64,000 nt of DNA from Paenibacillus amylolyticus (GTDB taxonomy: Bacteria > Bacillota > Bacilli > Paenibacillales > Paenibacillaceae): contig NZ_BCNV01000001.1 in NCBI RefSeq assembly GCF_001570725.1, positions 2,914,001 to 2,978,000 on the forward strand, written 5' to 3'. A model generated the notes under the pieces. That model had not been told where the DNA came from, searched no databases, and saw only the letters and a program-made list of their open reading frames with translations. Position numbers and translations under genes: made by a program. Numbering within the stretch: the first letter of the stretch is position 1; each line of letters begins with the position of its first letter. Shown here in pieces: positions 9,171 through 17,634 of the stretch.

Positions 9171-9184
9171 TGTAAGCGCTTAAT
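9171..9184. promoter_or_regulatory. cre-like site upstream of the galactanase
   Basis: TGTAAGCGCTTAAT matches the CcpA operator consensus TGWAARCGYTWNCW at all specified positions but one and contains the palindrome TAAGCGCTTA. It lies 66 bp upstream of the GTG start, consistent with carbon catabolite repression of a polysaccharide-degrading enzyme. Confidence 0.5.
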
Positions 9185-9295
9185 AGCTATAGGCGACACG
9201 GCATTATCCAAAGGAAACAGCAGTTATTTTAACAATATGATCCTGTAAAAGTTACATTTAAGCTATATCCATCACACTATTTTGCAAGAGAAAGC

Positions 9296-9340
9296 AAAAA
9301 ATCTGTCCGTCCACCCTAAGGCAGAACAGAACAGATTTTT
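9296..9340. terminator. Terminator after the YceI-family gene
   Basis: AAAAATCTGT (9296-9305) and ACAGATTTTT (9331-9340) are perfect inverted repeats; the A/T ends give a T-run in either direction. On the minus strand it follows the YceI stop codon by 22 bp. Confidence 0.65.
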
Positions 9341-9362
9341 AGGTATATGATCATTGTTACAC

Positions 9363-10079
9363 TTATTTGGAAAGTTTCAATTCAAGTTGTACTTGGATAT
9401 CATTTTCAGTCGAGAGCACCACGGAGTGCGGATTTTCCATTCCGAAATCTTCGAACGTTACCATGGATGTTGCCGACAACAACACTTCGTTATTCTCATA
9501 GGCGGCTTTTGCATCAAAAGTCACTTCTTTTTCGATACCTTTAACCGTAATGGTACCATTCATTTTGATATCAACCGTTTGACCGACAGGCCATTCTGCA
9601 GGTACACCTTCAAATGAAGTCGCTGTAAATGTTGCTTGTGGATACGTAGCAATATCGAAGAAATCGGCTTGCTTCACGTGACCGTCCCGTTGTCCATTTC
9701 CGGAATCAATCCCGTCCATCTCGATCTGTCCTTCTGCTTTCATCTGAGCAGCATCGTCTACATTAATTGTCCAATTGCCTGTTACCTGCTCGTCCACAAA
9801 GTTAACGGTCTCCTGTGAAGTGGTTACGGAGAAGTATACTTTTGACCCTTCACTAATGCTCCAGTCTCCATTCAACTGCTCTGCTGCCGCTGTTTCATTA
9901 GCAACAACCGCTCCTGTGCTATCAACTGCTGTTGTGGAAGTCGCTGTGCTTGCAGGCAGGACCTGTTCGATCTCAACGTTGTTCCCCAAGTAACTATTAG
10001 TGAGATAGTAACCACCGCCACCGATTACGGCAACCGCCGCCACACCTGTAATAAGCCATGCTTTTGCTTTCTTGTTCAT
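9363..10079 (-). CDS. Membrane-anchored YceI-family protein
   Basis: This 238-residue protein has one N-terminal hydrophobic helix (about 7-27), a low-complexity Thr/Ala linker and a YceI domain from about residue 70. The domain shows typical features such as VYFSVTT, DGHVKQADFFD and the end-of-domain FEDFGMENP segment. YceI domains form lipocalin-like beta barrels that bind isoprenoid or amphiphilic molecules; the ligand here is unknown. It is exported but probably stays membrane-tethered. GGAGG lies nine bases before the ATG. It is divergent from the two-component genes starting at 10272, so control by that system is plausible but untested. Confidence 0.85.
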   Translation of the reverse strand: MNKKAKAWLITGVAAVAVIGGGGYYLTNSYLGNNVEIEQVLPASTATSTTAVDSTGAVVANETAAAEQLNGDWSISEGSKVYFSVTTSQETVNFVDEQVTGNWTINVDDAAQMKAEGQIEMDGIDSGNGQRDGHVKQADFFDIATYPQATFTATSFEGVPAEWPVGQTVDIKMNGTITVKGIEKEVTFDAKAAYENNEVLLSATSMVTFEDFGMENPHSVVLSTENDIQVQLELKLSK

Positions 10080-10205
10080 CTGTATGTTTCCTCCAGTATA
10101 TTATTGTTTAGGTTGCTTGTTGATATGGATATTACCAGTCGAATGTGTCAGGAAGAAGTCAAGAAAAGACAAGTCCCGCATTTTTTTGTAATCCGTAATA
10201 CAGGA

Positions 10206-10234
10206 TTGGCTTTATGCTCTTGCTCATGTAAAAT
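10206..10234 (+). promoter_or_regulatory. Sigma-A promoter for the two-component operon
   Basis: TTGGCT (10206-10211), a 17-bp spacer and TAAAAT (10229-10234), 37 bp upstream of the regulator start. Confidence 0.6.
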
Positions 10235-10271
10235 CAGTACAAGCTTATGAAATGAAAGGAGACCGCTTTTC

Positions 10272-10958
10272 TTGAAATCCATACTCATCGTCGAAGATGA
10301 GCAAGCTATTGCACGCGTACTGGCTGCTTATCTGAGAAAAGCAGAATTTGAAGTTCATCATGCAGCAGATGGACCGACTGCACTTACCCTTTTTGATTCC
10401 GTAACGCCTTCCCTTGTATTACTCGATGTAATGCTGCCAGGAATGGACGGATGGGATCTGCTGCGGATTATTCGTGAAAAAAGTGCTTGTCCCGTGATCA
10501 TGCTAACCGCACTGGATGACATTTCAGACCGTCTCAACGGCTTGAATGCCGGTGCTGACGATTATATGAGCAAACCTTTTGTGCCGGAAGAAGTGGTCGC
10601 CAGAGTTAACGCTGTGCTTCGCCGTAATCCACATTGGACCTCAGGTGGTGAAGAGAAGCGTTCCTTTGGTAATCTAGTCATTGATCTTGCTGCCAAGCAG
10701 GTGCTGCTGAACGGTGCAGAGGTTGCACTCACACCTCGTGACCTGTCGTTACTGCTATTCCTATCCGATTATCCCAATCGTACATTTACCAGGGATCATC
10801 TTATTGAACAGGTATGGGGAATGGATTATGACGGCAGTGACCGTGCTGTGGATCTATCGATTAAACGACTACGTCAAGCACTCTCCCACTGGTTGCCCGA
10901 AACAGGAGAAATTCGGACGTTGCGAGGAATGGGGTATCAATTTTGGATCGCCAACTGA
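10272..10958 (+). CDS. OmpR/PhoB-family response regulator
   Basis: This 228-residue regulator has a receiver domain (acidic E8-D9-E10 cluster, phosphoacceptor D52 in LVLLDVMLPG, K at about 102 in MSKPF) and a C-terminal winged helix ending in LRGMGYQFW. The start is a TTG with AAGGAG ten bases upstream. The reading frame of its partner kinase begins 16 bp before its stop, showing translational coupling. Target genes are unknown; the divergent YceI gene is a candidate. Confidence 0.88.
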   Translation: MKSILIVEDEQAIARVLAAYLRKAEFEVHHAADGPTALTLFDSVTPSLVLLDVMLPGMDGWDLLRIIREKSACPVIMLTALDDISDRLNGLNAGADDYMSKPFVPEEVVARVNAVLRRNPHWTSGGEEKRSFGNLVIDLAAKQVLLNGAEVALTPRDLSLLLFLSDYPNRTFTRDHLIEQVWGMDYDGSDRAVDLSIKRLRQALSHWLPETGEIRTLRGMGYQFWIAN

Positions 10959-12409
10959 AACAGAAGAAACCCAAACGATCGATATCCATTCTGTCACACT
11001 GGACACTACGATATTTTCTCATTTTATGTATTGGTTTCACCATTATTGTCGCAGGGGCGCTCTACTGGATTCGAACAACCTCTATTGAGAAAAGCCTCAA
11101 AACCGCAGAGCTGCTTGGACTGGAGATTGCAGATCGAGTGACCAGTGAAAATAATGTGCTTCGGGTCCCACCCGATCTGGACAGAATGGTAACCAAGCGA
11201 GAGAAACTATTCAATACAGATCATTATTTTTGTGTCATGATCTTGGACAACAATAATCAATTGATTTTTTCCCAGCCTAAAATGGAGCAAAAAGATGTGC
11301 ATTATCGACTGTCAGATGACTATCGTGAACCTCGCAATAACAAATATGCAGGGGTAACGGTCAACATATCCGAAGGTGATCAAACCGTGGGTAAAGTGTG
11401 GGTCATGCAGTCGAAACAATCCATTACATTTGGTCCAGAGACCATATGGCTCGTTGCTCTAATCCTCGGAGGACTCATCCTCTGCGGATGGTTTACGATC
11501 TATCTCCTGTCCAGTAAGTTATCCAGACCTATTCGTCAGGTTGCCTATGCCGCTGAGCAGATTCGAGGTGGTAATTATGATGTAAGTCTTGATTTGAATA
11601 CACGAGAGCGTGAGATCAACGAACTTGTCAATTCATTCCGCGATATGGCCACTCGTTTGCAACAACTCGAAGAATGGCGCACAATTTCGCTGGCAGGGGT
11701 AAGCCATGAACTCAAGACACCGGTAACTTCTATCAAGGGGCTCGTTATGGCAGTACGTGACGATGTCGTGAGTCCACAGGAAGGAAAAGAATTTTTGGAT
11801 ATCGCTTTGAAGGAATCCGAACGTATGGAGCGGATGGTGGCAGATCTGCTTGACTATAACGCAATGGCTGCAGGAAGTGTTGCTGTTCGCAAGGAACGAA
11901 CGGATCTGAAGCTATTGGTCGGTGAGATCATCTATCAGTGGAAGATTGCGTACGAGGATAAAATGCCAGAGGTTCAGCTGCACTCCCCTCCAGTTACGTT
12001 CTTTACGATGGGAGATGCTCTCCGCATTCAGCAGATCATTGTCAATTTGCTTAATAATGCACTTCATGCCACAGCTCCTGAACAAAAGGCTGTCTTCGAT
12101 ATTTATCTACGTGCAGAAGAACAGATGCTGTACGTTGACGTCAAGGACAACGGCACAGGCATCCCGGCAGAAGATCAACCCAAAATCTTCGAACGGTTCT
12201 ATCGTGGAGAACTCAAGAAACGCCGTAACCGTGGTCTGGGTCTAGGATTAACTTATAGTCGCTTACTCGCTCAGGAACAGGGCGGTGAACTGACGCTTGT
12301 CTCCAGCAGTCCGGATGGGAGCATGTTCAGATTAAGCCTGCCACGCTGGACTGCAACGCAAGAAGCTATCACTACAGAAAAGGCTTACGGAGCAGCCGTT
12401 AAAGTATAA
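10943..12409 (+). CDS. Two-component sensor histidine kinase with HAMP domain
   Basis: This 488-residue kinase has a membrane helix (about 22-44), an extracellular sensor region (45-167), a second helix (168-190), a HAMP linker (about 190-245), a HisKA domain with phosphorylated H255 in GVSHELKTP, and a HATPase domain (NLLNNALHA, DNGTGIP, GLGLGLTYS). The start appears to be TTG at 10943 inside the regulator gene, with GGGG upstream; other starts are possible within a few codons. It should phosphorylate the regulator just upstream. The sensed signal is unknown. Confidence 0.88.
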   Translation: MDRQLKQKKPKRSISILSHWTLRYFLILCIGFTIIVAGALYWIRTTSIEKSLKTAELLGLEIADRVTSENNVLRVPPDLDRMVTKREKLFNTDHYFCVMILDNNNQLIFSQPKMEQKDVHYRLSDDYREPRNNKYAGVTVNISEGDQTVGKVWVMQSKQSITFGPETIWLVALILGGLILCGWFTIYLLSSKLSRPIRQVAYAAEQIRGGNYDVSLDLNTREREINELVNSFRDMATRLQQLEEWRTISLAGVSHELKTPVTSIKGLVMAVRDDVVSPQEGKEFLDIALKESERMERMVADLLDYNAMAAGSVAVRKERTDLKLLVGEIIYQWKIAYEDKMPEVQLHSPPVTFFTMGDALRIQQIIVNLLNNALHATAPEQKAVFDIYLRAEEQMLYVDVKDNGTGIPAEDQPKIFERFYRGELKKRRNRGLGLGLTYSRLLAQEQGGELTLVSSSPDGSMFRLSLPRWTATQEAITTEKAYGAAVKV

Positions 12410-12428
12410 CGCACCACGCTATCATGCC

Positions 12429-12466
12429 AATTAGCCCAGGACTCCATTCAGGAGACTGGGCTAATT
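12429..12466. terminator. Stem-loop between convergent genes
   Basis: AATTAGCCCAG (12429-12439) pairs perfectly with CTGGGCTAATT (12456-12466), with an inner CTCC/GGAG stem. There is no T-run on either side, so it may act as a weak terminator or a 3-prime-end stabiliser for the kinase transcript. Confidence 0.5.
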
Positions 12467-12502
12467 CATCGTTGTTCCTTTATTTATCCAAAAAGTAAGC
12501 AC

Positions 12503-13315
12503 TCAACACTCTAATACACGTGGCCTGTATTCATCGTAAGCATCCGAGACCAATTGCTTATGAAGTGCACTGCTGGCAATAATCGCCTTCCGCTTTGCTT
12601 TCAGAACAATCTGCTCTACATCCGCATAACTGCACCCTGCCAAGCGTTCACATATGTAATCTTCAAGCCGGCTCTCCTGTTCAAAGGCCCCCACCAACTT
12701 GCTGATATACAATCTGCGACTTGTATCATCAGGCATACCATAGGTCATCTTGGTATCAAAACGCCGCCATATGGCGTGATCCAGTTGGGTTTCCAGATTC
12801 GTCGCAGCGACAAGAATACTGTCCCCATCGAATTCGTCCAGACATTGCAACAACGTATTGACGACACGAGCCATCTCTTTCACTTCATCATTGCTCTCAC
12901 GTGTACGGCCTATGGCATCAAATTCATCCAGAAATAACACACAGGGATTCATTCGTGCATATTCGAATAACTTCCGTACGTTACTCCCTGTCTCCCCAAG
13001 ATGGCTATGAATGATTGCATCTAATCTCACGAGAACCAACGGTAAATCAAGGCGCTCAGCCAGATGAGATGCCGTTAATGTTTTTCCCGTGCCCGGAGGC
13101 CCAAACATGACCATTTTGTTGGGGATTGATACATCATGCTCTCTGAACTTCTCTTTCATGCCCAGAATGGTGATAAATTCATTAATGATCCGTTCATTTT
13201 CAGCGGAAAATACAATATGCTGGGCTTTGCGCCTACACTCTTTCGGTGTGTAAAAAGCCGCCATATCGATCCCTTTCGCGCGGGGAATCCGATTCATATG
13301 ATTTATTTTGCTCAT
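12503..13315 (-). CDS. AAA+ family ATPase
   Basis: This single-domain AAA+ ATPase has 270 residues: Walker A GPPGTGKT (72-79), Walker B LFLDEFDAIG (about 127-136), sensor-1 Asn in AATN (about 173) and the arginine-finger region WRRFD, then a small C-terminal lid. It resembles the ATPase domain of FtsH/SpoVK-type proteins but has no protease or membrane part, so it probably remodels a protein partner. I chose the ATG at 13313-13315 because AAGGAG lies 11 bases upstream; the longer frame would start inside the AT-rich leader. It stands alone, convergent with the kinase gene, and no substrate can be named. Confidence 0.8.
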   Translation of the reverse strand: MSKINHMNRIPRAKGIDMAAFYTPKECRRKAQHIVFSAENERIINEFITILGMKEKFREHDVSIPNKMVMFGPPGTGKTLTASHLAERLDLPLVLVRLDAIIHSHLGETGSNVRKLFEYARMNPCVLFLDEFDAIGRTRESNDEVKEMARVVNTLLQCLDEFDGDSILVAATNLETQLDHAIWRRFDTKMTYGMPDDTSRRLYISKLVGAFEQESRLEDYICERLAGCSYADVEQIVLKAKRKAIIASSALHKQLVSDAYDEYRPRVLEC

Positions 13316-13372
13316 GTATACACATGCTCCTTGATTTACGGTTTTAATTTTAATCGTAATTATTACTATTAA

Positions 13373-13400
13373 ATAATAGCACATTGCTGCCTTATTGCAA
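13373..13400 (-). promoter_or_regulatory. Promoter of the AAA+ ATPase gene
   Basis: Minus strand TTGCAA (13395-13400), 16-bp spacer, TATTAT (13373-13378), about 58 bp upstream of the start codon. Confidence 0.55.
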
Positions 13401-13449
13401 AGTAAACCACAGCACGTCCACTATTTTGCCATAGAAGGGGGGCATTTGG

Positions 13450-13478
13450 TTGCAAGCATCAAGAAAATTTGCTATTCT
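13450..13478 (+). promoter_or_regulatory. Sigma-A promoter of the DUF1540 gene
   Basis: TTGCAA (13450-13455), 17-bp spacer, TATTCT (13473-13478). It predicts an untranslated leader of about 140 nt. The leader contains a GCAAG/CTTGC hairpin (about 13552-13567) and an imperfect longer pairing, with no recognisable riboswitch class. Confidence 0.65.
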
Positions 13479-13624
13479 AAGTATGCATCGTTGTGTATAA
13501 CGCAAAAAAAGCCCTCTAAATTTCATGAGAGCAACAAAATTTTCCAGATTCGCAAGCGGCAACTTGCTATATCCGGATTCTTTGTACCAACGAATGTAAT
13601 CCAATCAAAGTGAGGTTAACAATC

Positions 13625-13780
13625 ATGGCAAAAGACGTATTGTGTGAAGTTAATTCCTGTCGTCACTGGGCTCAAGAAAACAAATGTAACGCTTCTTCGA
13701 TCTACATCGTGAGCCACACTTCCAAAGATGAAGTTCGTCAGTCTGCTGAAACAGACTGCAAAACTTTCGAAGTGAAATAA
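13625..13780 (+). CDS. DUF1540 cysteine-containing mini-protein
   Basis: This 51-residue protein starts at the ATG at 13625, with GAGG nine bases upstream. Four cysteines are placed as in DUF1540 proteins (C7, C12, C21, C45), with the typical VxSCxxW start and a DCxTFE end. DUF1540 proteins are small putative metal-binding proteins often abundant in spore-forming Firmicutes; their function is not established. It has its own promoter and terminator, so it is a monocistronic unit. Confidence 0.85.
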   Translation: MAKDVLCEVNSCRHWAQENKCNASSIYIVSHTSKDEVRQSAETDCKTFEVK

Positions 13781-13801
13781 GAAATTGCATATGATCCACT
13801 T

Positions 13802-13834
13802 AAAGGAGCCCTTACCGGTTCCTTTTTTCTTTGT
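13802..13834 (+). terminator. Terminator of the DUF1540 gene
   Basis: AAAGGAGCC (13802-13810) pairs with GGTTCCTTT (13817-13825), one G-U pair, six-base loop, followed by a T-rich tract. Confidence 0.75.
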
Positions 13835-13849
13835 CTATTGTAACAAGAA

Positions 13850-13864
13850 TGATAATTATTATCA
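13850..13864. promoter_or_regulatory. Perfect 7-1-7 Fur box upstream of the HpaB-like gene
   Basis: TGATAATTATTATCA is an exact match to the Bacillus Fur/PerR-type motif TGATAATNATTATCA. It lies 119 bp upstream of the HpaB-like start. PerR and Zur recognise related sequences, but the other sites in the window fit Fur best. The matching -35 and -10 boxes are not clear. Two copies of TACGTA follow at 13921-13926 and 13930-13935. Confidence 0.75.
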
Positions 13865-13982
13865 AGCCCTAATCTGCAAAAATCCTGCTCACCTCTTAAA
13901 TGCACATTGGACAGATTACCTACGTACACTACGTAAGAAGTTAGTCTGCCTATGAACGATTAGAACCAAGAGGTGAAAAACA

Positions 13983-15440
13983 ATGCCTGTTAAAAGTGGC
14001 ACACAGTATCTGGAACGAATTAATGCCCAGTCCGTCCCCTGCTGGTACAAAGGTAAGCTTGTTACTGGAAAACGCTCGGAACATGTTGCATTCTCCGGTT
14101 TGATGGAGACTCAGAAGTACATGTATGATCTGCAATCTGATCCTCAATTTGCGGAAACGATGACGTATGCCTCCCCTGCTGATGGCAAACCTGTGGGCAT
14201 ATCCTTCCTGCCTCCAACCAGTGCCGACGACCTCCGTAAACGCCGGGAGGGGATGAATATCTGGGCGAATGTGCATCATGGTTTTCTTGGTCGCTCACCG
14301 GATTACATGAATACAGCCATTATGGCCTTTTACACAGGTGCGGATCTCCTGAACGAATTGTCTCCCCAATATGCAGAAAATCTCAAGAATTATTATGCGT
14401 ACTGCCGTGACCATGATATCACATTATCCCATGCTTTCATTCAGCCACATGCCAGCAAAATATCGGGTCAAATGGACGCTACTGAGGATGCTATTGCCGC
14501 AAAGGTCGTAGATCGCACCGAGGAGGGCCTCATAATTAGCGGTGCATTCATGATGGCAACACAGGCTGCAACTTCGGATGAGATTTTTGTCTACCCTTCA
14601 CCTTCTCCTGCTCCATTTGATGATGAGAATCCATTTGCATTTTCCTTTGCTGTCCCGAATGATCTGCCAGGAATCAGTCTGGTTTGCAGGGATACCTATG
14701 CAGCCGAGTCTCACGCCAACTATCCCCTGAGTTCCAGATATGAAGAAATGGACAATATCGTCATCTTTGATCGAGTACTTGTTCCGCATGAACGAATATT
14801 TTTTGCAGGAAGTGAGGAGATGTCCTCCCGTCTCTTCAGTGGCAGTCATTTTCATATTCACGCCGGTCATCAGGTGTTATGTCGTTATATTGCAAAGACG
14901 GAATTTGTTCTCGGTACACTCCAGCTTCTCACGGATACCCTGGATCTGAATACGGAAGCACATGTTATAGAAAAAACAGCACGTGTACTCGCGGGTCTTG
15001 AATCGTTAAAAGCGTTGGCCTTGGCCGCGGAAGCAGGTGCCATCACCGATGGACGGGGATTTGTATTACCTGCACCCAAACCATTGATGGCAGCTAATCT
15101 CCTTTTTCCGAAACTCTATCCTGAAATGATTGAAATATTGCAACTCTTGGGATCAAGCGGGGTGATTATGGTGCCTCAAGAAGAAGAGTTTCAATCCAAT
15201 ATCGCTCCTTCACTCAATATATATCTTAAAGGAAGCGATATGGCTTCTCACGAACGCAACGCGCTGTTCCGCCTGATTTGGGAACTCGGGGCGGGATCAT
15301 TCGGGGGCAGACAGACCCAGTTCGAACGATTCTTTTTTGGCAATACCATTACGGTATCGAGTCGATTGTTCTCGGCCTGCAACAAAGATCAGACGAATCG
15401 TCAGCTCGTGCGTGATTTTCTAGCAAACACCAGCAAATAA
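13983..15440 (+). CDS. HpaB-family flavin-dependent aromatic monooxygenase
   Basis: This 485-residue protein belongs to the 4-hydroxyphenylacetate 3-hydroxylase large-subunit family, two-component enzymes that use reduced FAD and oxygen to hydroxylate phenolic rings. The family motif GRSPDYMN is present near residue 104, and the acyl-CoA-dehydrogenase-like helical C-terminal half is intact. AGAGGTG precedes the ATG. No HpaC-type flavin reductase is adjacent, so reduced flavin must come from elsewhere; the nearby nitroreductase-fold protein or flavodoxin system are only candidates. A perfect Fur-type box upstream suggests induction under iron limitation, which is unusual for a simple catabolic enzyme and hints at a role in iron acquisition. 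The substrate is unknown. Confidence 0.8.
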   Translation: MPVKSGTQYLERINAQSVPCWYKGKLVTGKRSEHVAFSGLMETQKYMYDLQSDPQFAETMTYASPADGKPVGISFLPPTSADDLRKRREGMNIWANVHHGFLGRSPDYMNTAIMAFYTGADLLNELSPQYAENLKNYYAYCRDHDITLSHAFIQPHASKISGQMDATEDAIAAKVVDRTEEGLIISGAFMMATQAATSDEIFVYPSPSPAPFDDENPFAFSFAVPNDLPGISLVCRDTYAAESHANYPLSSRYEEMDNIVIFDRVLVPHERIFFAGSEEMSSRLFSGSHFHIHAGHQVLCRYIAKTEFVLGTLQLLTDTLDLNTEAHVIEKTARVLAGLESLKALALAAEAGAITDGRGFVLPAPKPLMAANLLFPKLYPEMIEILQLLGSSGVIMVPQEEEFQSNIAPSLNIYLKGSDMASHERNALFRLIWELGAGSFGGRQTQFERFFFGNTITVSSRLFSACNKDQTNRQLVRDFLANTSK

Positions 15441-15459
15441 GAGAACTAACGAATCATTT

Positions 15460-16026
15460 TTATACCAAATGGTCATAGACCGTCATCAGTTCAGAGGCTG
15501 GTCTGCTTGCATCCATATCCCGTATTGCAGGCTGGTCTCCGTAACCGATATGAAATACCCCGAGCACCTTCTCTTCATTAGTCAAGCCCATCAGATTCAT
15601 AAATACAGGATGCTGTTGATAATCATTGATTTTCCAGACGGCGTTCAAACCCTGTTCCGCAGCCAGAATACTAAAGCGTTTGCTCCAGGCTTTAGCGGGT
15701 AGAAGATCATCCTCACGGGCATTGGTAGGCGCCACGACAACCAGATGGGCAGGGATCGCTTCCGTGTATTGATATGTAGCCCAGTCGCCGTAGCGATCGG
15801 CCAGATGGGGTGGATAGCTCTGTCTGACCGCTTCCAGATAAAGCTGACGTCCTTCACCTGCGAACAACATAAACCGCCAGGGTTCTGAACTCATTACATA
15901 TAATGAAGGATCTGCTTCATCAAGCAGCTTTCGTATAACCGACTGTGGTACGGGCAACGGACTGAATTCGCAAGTTCCTATACGTCTCTTGCCGCTGCTT
16001 ATATCCTGACTTAGACCGGTAGACAT
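15460..16026 (-). CDS. Nitroreductase-family FMN oxidoreductase
   Basis: This 188-residue protein has the compact nitroreductase fold: a PSLYVMSSEPWRF segment (FMN-binding region), then AHLVVVAPTN and a C-terminal GVFHIGYGDQP segment like YdjA/YfkO small nitroreductases. GGAGGGG lies eight bases before the ATG. It is the third gene after flavodoxin and the 268-residue unknown protein on the minus strand, with a 52-bp gap to the latter, so co-transcription is likely. Substrate is unknown; the family reduces nitro groups, quinones or flavins with NAD(P)H. Confidence 0.8.
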   Translation of the reverse strand: MSTGLSQDISSGKRRIGTCEFSPLPVPQSVIRKLLDEADPSLYVMSSEPWRFMLFAGEGRQLYLEAVRQSYPPHLADRYGDWATYQYTEAIPAHLVVVAPTNAREDDLLPAKAWSKRFSILAAEQGLNAVWKINDYQQHPVFMNLMGLTNEEKVLGVFHIGYGDQPAIRDMDASRPASELMTVYDHLV

Positions 16027-16078
16027 GGCAATATCCCCTCCTCTATCTGCATGATATTAGGTTATCCTTCAACCACCT

Positions 16079-16885
16079 TCACATCAACCATGTTTTCTTC
16101 GGTTCGGCAGCTTCTGTTCTCCAGCGATCTACCTCTTCGTGTATCCGTGCTTTATCACGGGTTGTAAACCGCTCTGACTCCACCACTTCTGCTTGCGGCA
16201 TACTATCACGGATCAAGCGAATATAATCCATGGAACGGACCAGCGATTGGCGTCCAGGGATGTATCTGATTTTGCGTCCTTCCAGCAAACAATAAACTTC
16301 GATCATAGCCGGTAATTTACCGAAGGCTTCCCAGCAGAAAGCACTGACCATATGCTGAAATGCCTCAACCACATTCGGATCATGGACAACCATATATTTC
16401 TGAACAAGCAGCGAATCCCAGCCTTCTGGTTGCCAGGCCGCCTGAAATATCATCGATAAATGCATGGATAATGAAGGCAACTCCGTTCTCCACTGTTCAA
16501 AAAGAATGGTTGGATGCTTCAGATCATCGTTCATTGCAATGGCGAGCGACAATTCATCCGTAATCTTGTTCTTTACATCCCAGTAATGAAGGACAGATTC
16601 GAAACCAGTTGTCTTCTTGGGCCACCACTTCTCAAGTAAATACTGTATAGGTACCTCTTTGCGAACATCGGGGTCGAGACTGTAAAAGGCATTGACTGCA
16701 TGGCTGACCGCATATTGTACACGGTGCCTCCATTGCAGAGGAGAACGTTGCTCAGACACCGGCTCAGGGCGGATGAATCGGTGTGGGCTGCGCAGCATCT
16801 CTTCCAATCTGTAATCTTCAAGCAGACGTCCAGGAAGATCATTCCTTCCGACCGGCATCGCTGCCTGAACATTATGTCTTAACAT
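16079..16885 (-). CDS. Unrecognised 268-residue protein in flavodoxin operon
   Basis: I do not recognise this family with confidence. The protein has no signal peptide, membrane helix or Cys-rich motif and is rich in Trp. It contains segments such as YLLEKWWPKK, LSMIFQAAWQ, QKYMVVHDP and IEVYCLLEGRK. The order (W-P-K, then a Q-x-Y strand, then a V-x-LL-x-G strand, then a DY-RLIRD helix) loosely recalls RecB-like PD-(D/E)XK folds, but the catalytic Asp and Glu-x-Lys are not convincing. It starts five bases after the flavodoxin stop codon, with AGGTG inside the flavodoxin 3-prime end, so it is translationally linked to flavodoxin and shares its Fur-controlled promoter. Confidence 0.7.
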   Translation of the reverse strand: MLRHNVQAAMPVGRNDLPGRLLEDYRLEEMLRSPHRFIRPEPVSEQRSPLQWRHRVQYAVSHAVNAFYSLDPDVRKEVPIQYLLEKWWPKKTTGFESVLHYWDVKNKITDELSLAIAMNDDLKHPTILFEQWRTELPSLSMHLSMIFQAAWQPEGWDSLLVQKYMVVHDPNVVEAFQHMVSAFCWEAFGKLPAMIEVYCLLEGRKIRYIPGRQSLVRSMDYIRLIRDSMPQAEVVESERFTTRDKARIHEEVDRWRTEAAEPKKTWLM

Positions 16886-16890
16886 GACCT

Positions 16891-17343
16891 TTAGGACACC
16901 TGTAATCCGGCAGCAGCGAAGCGTTTGCCAAAGTCACGGCATGTATCCTTCTCCTGCTCAAGCGGACTGTATTCAATCTTTAACATCTCTGGAGATACCT
17001 CCGCCCCACGCTCTTGCAGCTTGGCAGCCGCGAGATCAACTGCTCCGCAGAACTGCTCATACGAGGTGTCACCACTACCGAACACCGCAGCTCTCTTTCC
17101 ACTCAGATCAAGCTCATCCAGCTCCTCATAGAAATCCAGGAATTCATCTGGCAACTCCCCGTCTCCCCAAGTGTAGACGCCAATCATGAATCCGTCATAG
17201 TCCAATACATCAGCTGCATTACAATCCGTTACGGATTTCAGGTCTGCCTCGTGGCCTCCCTGCGTAATACCTTCCACAATCAGTTCTGCAATTTCTTCTG
17301 TATTTCCCGTCATACTCGCATAAGCCACTAACAATTTAGCCAT
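16891..17343 (-). CDS. Flavodoxin
   Basis: This 150-residue short-chain flavodoxin has the FMN-phosphate loop SMTGNTEE at about 10-17, and the isoalloxazine-binding loops YTWGDGELP and FGSGDTSYEQFCGA. Flavodoxins replace ferredoxin as low-potential electron carriers when iron is scarce. GAGGG precedes the ATG. The promoter has a Fur box between its -35 and -10 elements, which fits classic iron repression. It is first in an operon with the unknown 268-residue gene and probably the nitroreductase. Confidence 0.92.
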   Translation of the reverse strand: MAKLLVAYASMTGNTEEIAELIVEGITQGGHEADLKSVTDCNAADVLDYDGFMIGVYTWGDGELPDEFLDFYEELDELDLSGKRAAVFGSGDTSYEQFCGAVDLAAAKLQERGAEVSPEMLKIEYSPLEQEKDTCRDFGKRFAAAGLQVS

Positions 17344-17415
17344 CTATTTTTCCCTCACTTTAGTTTGATCATATTAATATTCTCTCGGAAGAAAGAATGG
17401 ATTTGAATTATCAAA

Positions 17416-17445
17416 ATCATATGTGATAATGATTATCATTGTCAA
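17416..17445 (-). promoter_or_regulatory. Fur-controlled promoter of the flavodoxin operon
   Basis: Minus strand TTGACA (17440-17445), 18-bp spacer, TATGAT (17416-17421). The plus-strand 19-mer GATAATGATTATCATTGTC at 17425-17443 matches the classical Fur consensus at 17 of 19 positions and fills the spacer and part of the -35, so bound Fur would block RNA polymerase directly. Confidence 0.85.
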
Positions 17446-17634
17446 ATTATTTTTTTGGTTATCTTTGTTTTTCAGTATATGGTGAACGTCGGATTTCAAC
17501 ACAGCAAAAAATCTTCACCTTTTCAGACCAGATGGGCTCCGTTCCTTCAATACTCCCGTCCCCCAACTGGCGTACAAGCCCTTTTTTGTTGTACAATAGT
17601 ATCCAAATGACTTTTGAAGGATGGATATATTATT

